Assembly: GCF_021168455.1 (NCBI RefSeq)
Contig: NZ_JAJOZR010000016.1
Span: forward strand, 32,872-96,871
Reading direction: 5' to 3'
Length of the DNA stretch: 64,000 nt
DNA from: Ferranicluibacter quercicola
Lineage (GTDB): Bacteria > Pseudomonadota > Alphaproteobacteria > Rhizobiales > Rhizobiaceae
Below are positions 52,821 through 61,359 of the stretch, in pieces (position 1 is the first letter of the stretch; every line of letters begins with the position of its first letter). The translations under genes were made by a program, and so were the position numbers. Under the pieces are notes generated by a model that saw only the letters and a program-made list of their open reading frames with translations, was not told the DNA's origin and searched no databases.

Positions 52821-53193
52821 CACGCAACCGCGCAAGCTGACGGGCATGGCGCACTTCATCGCCGCAAGCGGCTACTCGGCCGGCGGCCTGGCTCGCGCCT
52901 GGAAGGAGGCCGCTTTCCGGCAGGAGATCGGGGCAGGGGTCGTGTTGATTGTCGCCTATGCGGCACTGGGCGTCAGCGTTCCGACGATGGCGGCAGCGGC
53001 GGTTCTGTTTCTTGCCCTGATCGGCTTCGAGGCTTTAAATACCGCGATCGAAGAAATTGTCGATCGCATCTCTCCGGAAATTTCGACGACAGCAAAACAT
53101 GCGAAAGACCTCGGCTCGTTCGCGGTCCTTTGCCTGATCTCGGCGAACGTCATTTTTCTCTGTAGTTCGGTCTACGTGACGGTGATGAGATGA
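52810..53193 (+). CDS. dgkA: Diacylglycerol kinase, DgkA family
   Basis: 127 residues with three helices. The conserved GFEALNTAIEEIVDRI carries the catalytic Glu, and KHAKDLGSFAV is the second family motif. It phosphorylates diacylglycerol to phosphatidate. The gene starts inside the end of eptA copy 2 (11-base overlap): EptA use of phosphatidylethanolamine leaves diacylglycerol, and DgkA recycles it, so the pairing makes functional sense. Confidence 0.93.
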   Translation: MANDTQPRKLTGMAHFIAASGYSAGGLARAWKEAAFRQEIGAGVVLIVAYAALGVSVPTMAAAAVLFLALIGFEALNTAIEEIVDRISPEISTTAKHAKDLGSFAVLCLISANVIFLCSSVYVTVMR

Positions 53194-53206
53194 CAGGCTC
53201 TGATCG

Positions 53207-53560
53207 ATGAAGGTGCTCCTTGTCGAGGATAGCGTGATTCTCGGAGAGGCCATCCGCGACCACGTAATCGCGATGGGTCACGCGGTCGTCTGGTGCGCGA
53301 CACTTGGCGAGGCATGTGCGGCCGCCGCGGGCAGTGATTTCGGCGTCGTCCTTCTCGATCTCAGGCTTCCCGATGGCAGCGGGCTGGCTCTGCTACAGGC
53401 GTTGAGGGCAGCGAAAGTCTCGGTTCCTGTCGTCGTGCTCACGGCGTTCGACCAGACAACAGACCAGATGGAAGCGCTGCGATGCGGCGCAACCGACTTT
53501 CTCACGAAGCCCTTCAGCCTGGCGCGGCTCGCCCACAGTCTGACGGCCGTCACGACCTGA
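53207..53560 (+). CDS. Receiver-only response regulator
   Basis: 117 residues, just a REC domain. All phosphorylation residues are present (LLVED, phospho-acceptor Asp in VVLLDLRLPDGSG, Thr in VVLTAF, Lys in LTKPFS). It ends where an OmpR-type protein would enter its DNA-binding domain. Its sequence is close to the receiver of the complete regulator at 55001 (LGEAIRDHV versus IGEAVRDHV), so it looks like a truncated duplicate. It could act as a phosphate sink or partner for the histidine kinase at 55750. 13 bases after dgkA. Confidence 0.87.
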   Translation: MKVLLVEDSVILGEAIRDHVIAMGHAVVWCATLGEACAAAAGSDFGVVLLDLRLPDGSGLALLQALRAAKVSVPVVVLTAFDQTTDQMEALRCGATDFLTKPFSLARLAHSLTAVTT

Positions 53561-53601
53561 AACGCTGCCCTCTAATGATAGCAAATGATGAAAGAGAGCC
53601 A

Positions 53602-54315
53602 ATGCCAAGCCTTCCTGCCGCGTTGCGTGATGTTGTCGGACGTCTGAAAGGCATCGAGCCTCTCGGGTTGATGATCTTCGGTGTCGTTTCCGGCGGCGTG
53701 CTATTCTTCCAGTGGCTTGCGGACGAGGTCCTTGAAGGTGACACGAAGGGTATTGACGAGACGGTGCTGCTGGCGCTCCGCCAGCCCGGAGACCTCACAC
53801 GAACCATCGGTTCCGCATGGGTTTCCCATGCGGCCACCGACATCACCAGTCTGGGTGGCGTGACCGTGCTGAGCCTGGCAACGTTTCTGACCGTCCTCTA
53901 CCTCTTGTCCGTGCGCCGGAAGGCCCTGGCGCTCTTTGTCTTCCTGGCGATCGCCGGCGGCTGGCTCCTGAGCACGACCCTGAAGATCCTCATCGCGCGC
54001 CAGCGCCCCGATATCGTTCCGCATCTGGTCGACATCAACGACTTCAGCTTCCCGAGCGGACATGCGATGCTATCGGCGGTCACCTATCTGACGCTCGGCG
54101 GCCTGCTGGCACGGCATCAGCCGACGCGTGCGGCGCGGGTCTTCATGTTGGCCACGGGCGTGTTCCTGACGTTGATCATCGGAAGCAGCCGCGTGCTTCT
54201 CGGGGTGCATTATCCGACGGACGTGCTGGGTGGTTGGTGCGCTGGGGCGACCTGGGCGCTTATCTGCTGGTATCTCGCTCGGCGCCTGCTCGCACCTTCG
54301 GACCAAGCCAACTAG
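53602..54315 (+). CDS. PAP2-family membrane phosphatase
   Basis: 237 residues with about five or six helices. All three PAP2 motifs are present: KILIARQRP, FPSGHAM, and SRVLLGVHYPTD. Acts on lipid phosphates such as phosphatidate or undecaprenyl pyrophosphate on the periplasmic face. I choose the ATG at 53602 with a GAAAGAGAG site; ATG 53575 is an alternative. It follows the receiver gene on the same strand and is convergent, with a four-base overlap, with the tyrosine-phosphatase-like gene. Confidence 0.88.
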   Translation: MPSLPAALRDVVGRLKGIEPLGLMIFGVVSGGVLFFQWLADEVLEGDTKGIDETVLLALRQPGDLTRTIGSAWVSHAATDITSLGGVTVLSLATFLTVLYLLSVRRKALALFVFLAIAGGWLLSTTLKILIARQRPDIVPHLVDINDFSFPSGHAMLSAVTYLTLGGLLARHQPTRAARVFMLATGVFLTLIIGSSRVLLGVHYPTDVLGGWCAGATWALICWYLARRLLAPSDQAN

Positions 54316-54899
54316 CCTTTGGTGGGGTCCTGCTTCTCGAGATCTTCCCAGCTCCGGTCCATGGCAAATGCTTGGGAGAGATAGGGAATGCCGATATGTC
54401 CAAAAGCGATCGACAACTGACCTTCCGACATTTCTTCGTCGTGTCCCGCGATCTTATGGCTGTAGAGCGCCGACACAATGCCGGTGCGGTCCGCGCCGGA
54501 CTTGCAGTGGATGAGGATCGGTTTCGGAGCGTTCTTCATGATCTCTACCAGCTTGTCGGCAGTCTCCTGTGTAACCTCTCGAGAAGCGGACATGGCGAAA
54601 TCGACATGGTCGATGCCGAGCCGGCTCGAGGTCGCTATCTCCTCTGTGTACCAATGCTCCCTGCGCTCGGGGCCGCGGAGATTAATCACAGTCTTGATAC
54701 CGTAACGTCGAACATAGCTCTCTAGGCTGACCGCTGACGGTTGGGCCGATCGGTAGAGCTGGCCCTCGATGACCGTGTGAAAATTGCCGCTGAACTGGAG
54801 ATATCCGAGGTATCCGCCCAAGCAGATGCCTGCTGCTGCCACGGAGATGCCGAACGTCTTCATAAGACGGGACCGAAGATGCCTGCGTTTGGTGAACAT
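54312..54899 (-). CDS. Membrane-anchored tyrosine/dual-specificity phosphatase-like protein
   Basis: 195 residues. A single N-terminal helix (about 13-35) anchors a cysteine phosphatase domain; the P-loop HCKSGADRTG has the CX5R form. YRSAQPSAVSLESYVRRYGI and TVINLRGPE are typical of the bacterial dual-specificity group that includes phosphatidylglycerol-phosphate phosphatases. The catalytic part is probably periplasmic. It is divergent from the two-component system at 55001. Given its neighbours it may act on a lipid phosphate rather than protein. Confidence 0.83.
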   Translation of the reverse strand: MFTKRRHLRSRLMKTFGISVAAAGICLGGYLGYLQFSGNFHTVIEGQLYRSAQPSAVSLESYVRRYGIKTVINLRGPERREHWYTEEIATSSRLGIDHVDFAMSASREVTQETADKLVEIMKNAPKPILIHCKSGADRTGIVSALYSHKIAGHDEEMSEGQLSIAFGHIGIPYLSQAFAMDRSWEDLEKQDPTKG

Positions 54900-55000
54900 G
54901 GGAGGTCAGCCCTTTGAGAAAGCTGAGGTTGGCGTGTGCGAACCATGCGATCTGAAACTGACAGGCACCTGAAGACGATGGAGCTTCGGAAATTCTCCGA
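54900..55000. promoter_or_regulatory. Divergent promoter region of phosphatase and two-component operon
   Basis: 101 bases between two divergent starts; must contain both promoters. No clear dyad or repeat for the OmpR-type regulator is seen. Confidence 0.35.
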
Positions 55001-55753
55001 ATGTCCGTCAGTGCAAACATCGCTCTGGCCTCGCCGTCCGTCCGTGATAGGACTATCGAAAAATCTCGAGGAGTTTCCGCGCTGCGTATATTGCTCGTAG
55101 AGGATCATGACCTTATCGGAGAGGCCGTGCGCGACCACGTCGCGGCCTCCAACCATGCCGTCGACTGGATGCGGATCATCGCCGATGCCGAAGCCGCGCT
55201 CGGCTCGGTGCGCTACGGGCTAGTTCTGCTCGATCTCCAGCTCCCGGACGGAAGCGGTATCGACTTCTTGAGACGGATGCGAAAGTCGGGGGATACGACG
55301 CCTGTCATCATCCTGACGGCGCGCGATCAGATCTCCGATCGCATCGAAGGATTGAACGCCGGCGCTGACGACTATCTCGTCAAGCCTTTCAATCTGGGTG
55401 AGCTTGAGGCGAGGATCGCCGCGGTCGCCCGACGCTATGATGCAAAGCCTCAACCTGTGCTGACATTTGGTACGATCGAGATTCAGCGCACCGAGCATCG
55501 GATCACCGTCTCTGAAAAGACGGTCGACCTCACAGCACGCGAATGGGCGGTGCTCGACCTGCTCGTGGCCCGTCCCGGCAACATCGTCGCGAAAGACCGG
55601 ATCGAGGAGGCGCTCTATGCGTTCGGTTCCGAAATCGAAAGCAACACCGTCGAGGTCTATGTCAGCCGACTGCGCAAGAAGATCGGTCGCGACAGGATCC
55701 GGACCGTCCGGGGCCTCGGCTATGCATTTGGCGAGGCAATGGGTGACAAGTGA
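55001..55753 (+). CDS. OmpR/PmrA-family response regulator
   Basis: 250 residues: receiver (about 28-145; LRILLVEDHD, LLDLQLPDGSG, KPFNLGELEARI) and winged-helix Trans_reg_C domain (about 155-248; LTAREWAVLDLLVARPGNIV, VEVYVSRLRKKIG). An unusual 27-residue N-terminal extension precedes the receiver; no better start with ribosome site is seen, so the start is uncertain. Its stop overlaps the kinase GTG. Probably controls the eptA/dgkA genes nearby, as PmrA does elsewhere; this is inferred from location. Confidence 0.9.
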   Translation: MSVSANIALASPSVRDRTIEKSRGVSALRILLVEDHDLIGEAVRDHVAASNHAVDWMRIIADAEAALGSVRYGLVLLDLQLPDGSGIDFLRRMRKSGDTTPVIILTARDQISDRIEGLNAGADDYLVKPFNLGELEARIAAVARRYDAKPQPVLTFGTIEIQRTEHRITVSEKTVDLTAREWAVLDLLVARPGNIVAKDRIEEALYAFGSEIESNTVEVYVSRLRKKIGRDRIRTVRGLGYAFGEAMGDK

Positions 55754-57078
55754 GCAAGAGGACGAGCATCACGCGACCGCTCATGCTTTCCCTGACCGGA
55801 ATGCTTGTCGCCTTCTGGCTTGTTGCGCTCGGCCTCGGCGTTCTCGTCATGCGGCACGAACTGGACGAGGTGTTCGACAGCGCGCTCCAGGAGACAGCGG
55901 AAAGGCTTCTCGCCCTGACAATAGACGATCTCGAACTGCGTCAGCAAGCCGACGGCCTTGAGATTGCCAGTCCCAACAAGTCCGGGCGGCGCGAGTATCT
56001 CGTCTATCAGGTCCGCGATCCCTCAGGGCGCCTGCTGCTGAAATCGGACGATGCTCCCTCCGCTATCATCCAGCCGGAGATGGGCAGAGGCTTCAGCGAC
56101 ACGGTCAGGTACAGGGTGTTTACGTCCGTCAGCCCGGACGGCAAGCTCATCCTGCAGGTGGCGGATCGGTTCTCCAATCGCCGCGAGGCGGTCCGCGAAA
56201 GCGCGGTGACAATGCTCATCCCGCTTCTCCTCCTGATTCCGGCAAGTATCTTTTCGATCTGGCTGGTGATCGGGCGCGCCCTCAAACCGATCGGAGCCCT
56301 GCGGCAAGCCATCGCGACGAAGGACGGTGGCAACATGGCTCCGCTTGAAGAAGCGCAGCTCCCGGAAGAATTGACATCGATCGCCCATTCGGTGAACCTG
56401 CTTCTCGAGCGACTGAGAAATGCCTTCGCAGCCGAGCGTGAATTTACAGCCAACAGCGCACACGAACTGCGTACCCCGATCGCCGGAGCATTGGCGCAGA
56501 CCCAGCGACTTGTCGAAGAGTTTCCGGATGGCCCAGGAAGAAGGCGGGCCCGCAAGATCGAGAGGGCGCTGCACGATCTCGGTCGTCTGGCCGAGAAGCT
56601 TCTCCAGCTTGCGCGGGCGGAATCCGGGATCGGCAGCAAGGAAGCCGAGGTCGATCTCCTGCAGATCCTCGATCTCGTCATGCTCGATGTCCAACGCGGC
56701 ATGGGTTCTGACCGAAAGCTGGAACTCAGGCGCCCGGCCAGTCCGTCGCTGGTGCGCCTCGTGGACGCTGACGCATTCGGCATCGTCATGCGAAACCTGA
56801 TCGAGAACGCGTTGCTGCACGGTGATCTGACGTTCCCGGTGGTCGTGGATGTGGCGGACGATTGCTCAATCAGAGTCATTAATGCCTGCGAGGTGGTCCC
56901 AGCCCATGAGCTATTCGACCTGAAAAATCGTTTTCAGCGCGGACGAACATCGGCAGCCGGTTCAGGGCTCGGGCTTGCCATAGCGGATCGGATCGTCGTT
57001 GAAATGGGTGGAAAGCTGACGCTGTTCTCGCCGGCGCGTGGGATGACCGACGGCTTCGAGGCGTTGGTCGAACTCTGA
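55750..57078 (+). CDS. Sensor histidine kinase (PmrB/QseC-like)
   Basis: 442 residues. Two helices (about 10-32 and 155-178) flank a periplasmic sensor, then HAMP-like linker. The H-box reads AHELRTPIAGAL, the N-box NLIENALL and the G-box GSGLGLAI. GTG start overlapping the response-regulator stop (GTGA). It should phosphorylate the regulator at 55001 and possibly the receiver-only protein at 53207. Confidence 0.9.
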   Translation: MSKRTSITRPLMLSLTGMLVAFWLVALGLGVLVMRHELDEVFDSALQETAERLLALTIDDLELRQQADGLEIASPNKSGRREYLVYQVRDPSGRLLLKSDDAPSAIIQPEMGRGFSDTVRYRVFTSVSPDGKLILQVADRFSNRREAVRESAVTMLIPLLLLIPASIFSIWLVIGRALKPIGALRQAIATKDGGNMAPLEEAQLPEELTSIAHSVNLLLERLRNAFAAEREFTANSAHELRTPIAGALAQTQRLVEEFPDGPGRRRARKIERALHDLGRLAEKLLQLARAESGIGSKEAEVDLLQILDLVMLDVQRGMGSDRKLELRRPASPSLVRLVDADAFGIVMRNLIENALLHGDLTFPVVVDVADDCSIRVINACEVVPAHELFDLKNRFQRGRTSAAGSGLGLAIADRIVVEMGGKLTLFSPARGMTDGFEALVEL

Positions 57079-57160
57079 AAGCCATGCCAGGGCCGCAGGT
57101 CCACCAGATTCTCTGAACCTCTGACGGAGCTTCGACAGGTTACAGGCCTCATCGAAGGGG

Positions 57161-57454
57161 ATGCTTTCTCTCAGACCGATCTTGCCAGGTTTCATCCTGT
57201 TGTTCGCGGTGCAATCGGCAGCGGTCGCAGCAGTGATCGGTCCCGACTGTACCGAGCAATCACAGGCAAAGTGGCTGGACAGGGAGATGATTTCGAGACG
57301 GGCCGCGGAGGCCGGTTACAAGACGATCGTGATCCTGGACGTTCAGGGAACATGCTATCACGTGCGCGCGCTGACGAGATCGAACCTTCAGGCGGACGTC
57401 TATCTCGATCCGGTGACAGGAGATGTCGTCTCTGCAGTCCTCTTCGACGAATAG
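57161..57454 (+). CDS. Secreted PepSY-domain protein
   Basis: 97 residues with a signal peptide (about 1-24) and one PepSY-like module (ISRRAAEAGYKTIVILDVQGTCYHVRAL, then DVYLDPVTGDVV). A conserved Cys pair (about positions 31 and 67) may form a disulfide. GAAGGGG precedes the ATG. It sits between two two-component systems; PepSY proteins beside them often modulate the sensor. Confidence 0.75.
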   Translation: MLSLRPILPGFILLFAVQSAAVAAVIGPDCTEQSQAKWLDREMISRRAAEAGYKTIVILDVQGTCYHVRALTRSNLQADVYLDPVTGDVVSAVLFDE

Positions 57455-57527
57455 CTGCATCGAGAGGCAGGATGTCCAGATCATGATGTCGAGACGACCT
57501 TGTGAAACAGCATCGTGCAAGCGCAGC

Positions 57528-58889
57528 CTACGAAACAGAGGGCATAAGAACCTCCACCCTCAGTCCAGGACTGTTCCCAGCCAGTTCGACCCGTCCGCCA
57601 TGCAGATCAGCAATAGCTCGGACAAGGCTGAGGCCTAGTCCACTACCTGTCGTCGTCCGGCTCTTGTCCAGCCTGTAGAGGCGCAGGAAGACCTTGTCGC
57701 GTTCTTCGGCGGGAATGCCAGGACCATCGTCCGCGACAGTAATCACCCCGTGATCCCCGACTCGCCTTAGCGATACATCGATATGTGTTCCTTCACCGCA
57801 ATGGCGGATGGCGTTCTCGATCAGATTTACGACCATCTGGGTGAGCAGCTCCTGGTCTCCCAACACCCGGCACGGATCATGTTGATCAAGCGAAGAGGTC
57901 AACCTCATACGGCTATCCTGAGCGACCTCGGCGTAGATCTCCACCACCGAGGCCAGCAGTATGATGAGGTCGATCTGTCGGAACCTTGTCCTCCGGGACC
58001 CTGACTCGATCTGAGAAATCCTCAACAATGCCTCGAACGTCGCATTGATCTGATCGATATCGTCACGAGCGCCGACAAGCGCTGTCGCATCCAGTTTCCC
58101 CAGCTCGGCTGCAAGGGCCGCAGTGTCGATCTGTATCTTCAGGCGGTTCAGGGGCGTCTTGAGTTCGTGGGCAATGTCTGAACTGACCTGCCGCATTGTC
58201 TCCATGAGCATTGAGAGCCGATCGAGTGCCTGGTTGATCTGGCCTGACACTGTGTCGATGTCGTCGCCGTTTCCATGCAGGGGCACGCGCGAGTCAAGCT
58301 GACCATGCGATACGGACGTCATGGCGTTCGCAATTCCATCAAGCCGTCTCTGCACTCTCGACCCCAGCAGGACTCCTCCGATAACAGCGAGCCCGATCAC
58401 GAGCGCCGTGGCCCAGATAAAGCTGATGAAGGTGATGTTCTCCAACCGGTCGGTCTGTCGGTAGCTCTGGCCGACAACGAGGCGCTTGTCGCCAATTGTG
58501 GCTGACATGACGCGGTAGTCCACGTCTCCCTCCAGGCCGATGAGCTGGGAGGGAACGTCCGAGATGCCATCCGGTACGCGCTTGCCAGAGAAATTGCCCG
58601 CGATCTGTCTGCCATCGGCGTCGATGACGGAGAATATTCGCTGGTCGGCCTCGGTCAGACGCGCATAGGTGTTGACCGTCGAGATCAGGTCCTCCAGATC
58701 GTCCGGCGCATAGGTCGAAGACAGCAGCGCATGGATTTCCATTATGGAAGCATCGAGTTCGCCCAGCAGTTCCTGCTTGAGAAAGCGGTAGGTGACAAGA
58801 CCGGTGACGACAAAGGCAATGACGAACACGAGACCGAACGTCATTGCTAGGCGGAAGGGGGTCGAGCGCCATAACCTAGCGCGGCGCAT
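57528..58889 (-). CDS. Sensor histidine kinase (PhoQ/EnvZ-type architecture)
   Basis: 453 residues. Helices at about 14-36 and 158-180 enclose a periplasmic sensor of about 120 residues; a HAMP domain (about 180-232) leads to the H-box AHELKTPLNRL, N-box NLIENAIRH and GSGLGLSL. It overlaps the response regulator stop by 14 bases and is translated after it. Confidence 0.92.
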   Translation of the reverse strand: MRRARLWRSTPFRLAMTFGLVFVIAFVVTGLVTYRFLKQELLGELDASIMEIHALLSSTYAPDDLEDLISTVNTYARLTEADQRIFSVIDADGRQIAGNFSGKRVPDGISDVPSQLIGLEGDVDYRVMSATIGDKRLVVGQSYRQTDRLENITFISFIWATALVIGLAVIGGVLLGSRVQRRLDGIANAMTSVSHGQLDSRVPLHGNGDDIDTVSGQINQALDRLSMLMETMRQVSSDIAHELKTPLNRLKIQIDTAALAAELGKLDATALVGARDDIDQINATFEALLRISQIESGSRRTRFRQIDLIILLASVVEIYAEVAQDSRMRLTSSLDQHDPCRVLGDQELLTQMVVNLIENAIRHCGEGTHIDVSLRRVGDHGVITVADDGPGIPAEERDKVFLRLYRLDKSRTTTGSGLGLSLVRAIADLHGGRVELAGNSPGLRVEVLMPSVS

Positions 58890-59553
58890 GCATGCTGTAT
58901 CCTGTGTTGCGCACGGTGTGCAGCAGTTGCACCTCGAACGGTTTGTCGATCTTCGAGCGCAGGCGGCTGATGTGGGTCTCGACGACGCTGGTCTTCGGAT
59001 CGAAATGAAAATCCCACACCAGTTCCAAGAGCATGGTGCGGGTCAGAACTCGCCCGTCTCCCCGCATCAGAACCTCCAGAAGCATGAATTCCCTGGGCTG
59101 CAAAGCGATCGCCTGACCCGACCGGCTGGCATAACGCTTGACGAGATCCAGTTCGAGATCGGCAATCCTCAGGACCGTCTTTTCTTCAGTCGCGTGGGGT
59201 CGACGGGCAAGGGCGTTCAACCTTGCCAGCAGTTCGGAAAACGCGAATGGCTTGACCAGGTAGTCGTCTCCTCCTGCCTCCAGTCCTTCGACGCGGTCGT
59301 CCACGCCACCGATGGCTGTCAGGAAGATCGCAGGCGTCTTGACGCGGGCGGCGCGAACCGCCTTGACGACGGAAACGCCATCCAGTCCAGGAAGCATGCG
59401 ATCGACCACGAGGACATCATAAGGCTGCTGCGTCGCCTGATAGAGCCCATCCCGACCGTCATGGACGACGTCGCAGGTGTGGCCAGCCTCGTGAAGCCCT
59501 TTGGAGACGTAGCCGGCCGTTCTGCGGTCATCCTCGATCAGCAGGATATGCAT
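58876..59553 (-). CDS. OmpR-family response regulator
   Basis: 225 residues: receiver (about 1-115; LLIEDDRRTAG, VVDRMLPGLDG, KPFAFSELLARL) and Trans_reg_C DNA-binding domain (about 128-222; LQPREFMLLEVLM, VETHISRLRSKI). First gene of a two-gene operon with the kinase. It is divergent from the 59755-61241 genes (201-base gap), which are its most likely targets. Confidence 0.93.
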   Translation of the reverse strand: MHILLIEDDRRTAGYVSKGLHEAGHTCDVVHDGRDGLYQATQQPYDVLVVDRMLPGLDGVSVVKAVRAARVKTPAIFLTAIGGVDDRVEGLEAGGDDYLVKPFAFSELLARLNALARRPHATEEKTVLRIADLELDLVKRYASRSGQAIALQPREFMLLEVLMRGDGRVLTRTMLLELVWDFHFDPKTSVVETHISRLRSKIDKPFEVQLLHTVRNTGYSMHAPR

Positions 59554-59754
59554 TGTCTGTCCTTGAACTGGTCCGGCTCACCGCGACTGGCGGCAGCTTA
59601 CCTGTCTCGATCTATTCGCTTTTTGGCAATTCTGTATCGCGAAATTTTCTTGTCACCTTACGGATTGGTATGGTTCCAGCAAAGCAGGGGTAAAGTGTGA
59701 CCTGCAAAGTCATCTCCGAAGAAACGTCGATCAGCGACATCTGGAGATGCCTGA
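59554..59754. promoter_or_regulatory. Divergent promoter region of the second two-component system
   Basis: 201 bases between the regulator gene and the secreted-protein gene. Locally AT-rich around 59620-59660. I see no clear direct repeat of the kind bound by OmpR-type regulators, but the layout implies control sites here. Confidence 0.4.
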
Positions 59755-60132
59755 ATGAAGAAATGGCCTTTGCTGGTAGCACTGCTTGCTACCCCACTTT
59801 TCCTTGCCCCCATAACCGAGCTTGCCTATGCCGCCGCGGTGATGAGCAAACTAGGCGATCTTGCGCCATTTGAAAAAATGGCGAGCGATACGCTCGTGCT
59901 GATCGACAAAGGCGACCTCGGCGGGGCCAGAGAACGGATCACCGAGTTCGAGACAGCCTGGGACAATGCCGAGCCGACGATGCGGCCGAAGAACGTCGAC
60001 GAATGGAGCGTGATCGATGATGCGGCGGACGCGGCGATCAGCTCTCTTCGCGCGAACAAGCCCAAGGCAGCTAACGCGAAGGCCACCGTCGCGGCCCTGA
60101 TCCATGCGTTGGCTAGTCCCGCCGCTCTATAA
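59755..60132 (+). CDS. Small secreted helical protein, unknown function
   Basis: 125 residues. A Sec signal peptide (about 1-26) is followed by an all-helical, charged domain (LAPFEKMASDTLVLIDKGDLGGARERITEFETAWDNAE) ending in an Ala/Lys-rich helix. No enzyme motif. It is first in a plus-strand row with another small secreted protein and a membrane protein, divergent from the response regulator, so it is probably induced by that system. Confidence 0.7.
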   Translation: MKKWPLLVALLATPLFLAPITELAYAAAVMSKLGDLAPFEKMASDTLVLIDKGDLGGARERITEFETAWDNAEPTMRPKNVDEWSVIDDAADAAISSLRANKPKAANAKATVAALIHALASPAAL

Positions 60133-60174
60133 ATCTGCATCTTCCGAAACCATAAGCCAGAAGGATTCACCCCT

Positions 60175-60426
60175 ATGAAGACTCTTATCAACGCCGTCCT
60201 GATCGTCACCCTGTCAATCCTCGTTCCCGCGACGGTGTTCGCGAAGGTGCCGTGCGAGGAAACTCTGAAGGACGTCCGTTCAGCCCGAGCCGACGCCAAG
60301 CTCAACGACGCCGGTACAGCCAAGGTCGACGAGCTGATCACCAAAGGAATCGATCGCTGCAACGCCGACGACGACAATCGTGCCAATGACTTCTTCAAGG
60401 ACGCCATGACCGCGATGGGCAAGTAA
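60175..60426 (+). CDS. Small secreted protein with two cysteines, unknown function
   Basis: 83 residues. Signal peptide (about 1-23, cleaved after VFA), then a short helical domain with two cysteines (CEETLKDVR and DRCNADDDN) that could form a disulfide. Ends MTAMGK. It lies 42 bases after the previous secreted protein and 20 before the membrane protein. Helical charge pattern recalls the preceding gene; both may be periplasmic partners of the sensor or of the membrane protein. Confidence 0.7.
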   Translation: MKTLINAVLIVTLSILVPATVFAKVPCEETLKDVRSARADAKLNDAGTAKVDELITKGIDRCNADDDNRANDFFKDAMTAMGK

Positions 60427-60446
60427 CCAACATCTGGAGGAATGAG

Positions 60447-61241
60447 ATGTCGCAACGCTCGATGACCCCACTGGGTCCTCTCAACCGGGTACCCCGCGTC
60501 ACCCCCGATTTCTGGCTGATCAAATTGATGGCGGTGACAATGGGCGAGACCGCCGCAGACTATCTTGCCATAAACATGGGGCTGGGCCTGACCGCGACCT
60601 CGCTGATCATGACGGCGGTTCTCATTGTCGCACTCGTTCTGCAGTTCGCCCAGAAGCGATATGTCCCCTGGGCATACTGGCTTGCCGTGGTGCTGATCAG
60701 TGTCGTCGGCACGTTGGTGACCGACAACCTCGTCGATAATTTCGGCGTTCCGCTCGAGACCAATACGATCGCCTTTGCCGTCCTCCTCGCCCTGACATTC
60801 GCAGTCTGGTACGCGATGGAGAAGACGCTCTCGATCCACTGCATCTACACCACGAGGCGCGAGGCCTTCTACTGGGTTGCGATTCTGCTCACCTTTGCGC
60901 TCGGCACTTCCGCTGGCGATCTGGTCGCGGAGAAATTCGAATTCGGCTATCTCATCACGGCCATACTCTTCGCCGCAGTCATCGGTGCCATCACCGCCGC
61001 CTACTATCTCCTGAAACTGAACGGTATCCTGGCCTTCTGGCTTGCCTACATCCTCACCCGGCCGATGGGTGCGTCGATCGGTGACCTGTTGTCCCAGCCA
61101 AGGGAATATGGCGGCCTCGGCTTCGGGACGATCGTCACCAGCTTGATCTTCCTCGGCATCATCATCGCGACGGTGGTCTACATGACTTCGTCTTATGAGC
61201 CGGAAATATCAGTCCCCCGAGGAAACAGCACCAACGCCTGA
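60447..61241 (+). CDS. COG4705/DUF347 integral membrane protein
   Basis: 264 residues with about seven to eight helices. Repeated internal units (TMGETAADYLAINMGLGLT and ALGTSAGDLVAEKFEFGYL, then MGASIGDLLSQP) are typical of this family; the repeated G(x)2(A/S)(G/A)D motif is probably functional. Transport or sensing role unknown. Last gene of the small operon. A C-terminal fragment of a second copy lies at 48999. Confidence 0.83.
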   Translation: MSQRSMTPLGPLNRVPRVTPDFWLIKLMAVTMGETAADYLAINMGLGLTATSLIMTAVLIVALVLQFAQKRYVPWAYWLAVVLISVVGTLVTDNLVDNFGVPLETNTIAFAVLLALTFAVWYAMEKTLSIHCIYTTRREAFYWVAILLTFALGTSAGDLVAEKFEFGYLITAILFAAVIGAITAAYYLLKLNGILAFWLAYILTRPMGASIGDLLSQPREYGGLGFGTIVTSLIFLGIIIATVVYMTSSYEPEISVPRGNSTNA

Positions 61242-61277
61242 AAGGGCACCCCGCAATGCTGGTCTGATTGGATCAAA

Positions 61278-61329
61278 GCTGCCGTCTGAAGGCCGCCGGG
61301 CTTGTCCCGACAGCCGTTCAGACGGCAGC
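61278..61329. other. Long imperfect cruciform between convergent genes
   Basis: GCTGCCGTCTGAA (61278-61290) and its exact complement (61317-61329) form a 13-base-pair stem. The 26-base loop contains a further CGGG-CTTGT-CCCG hairpin. It lies between the COG4705 gene and the convergent chemoreceptor, and could terminate both, but no T-run follows. It may instead be a copy of an interspersed palindromic element. Confidence 0.45.
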
Positions 61330-61359
61330 AAGGTGACGCAGGATTGCGAGGCGTTCGCC

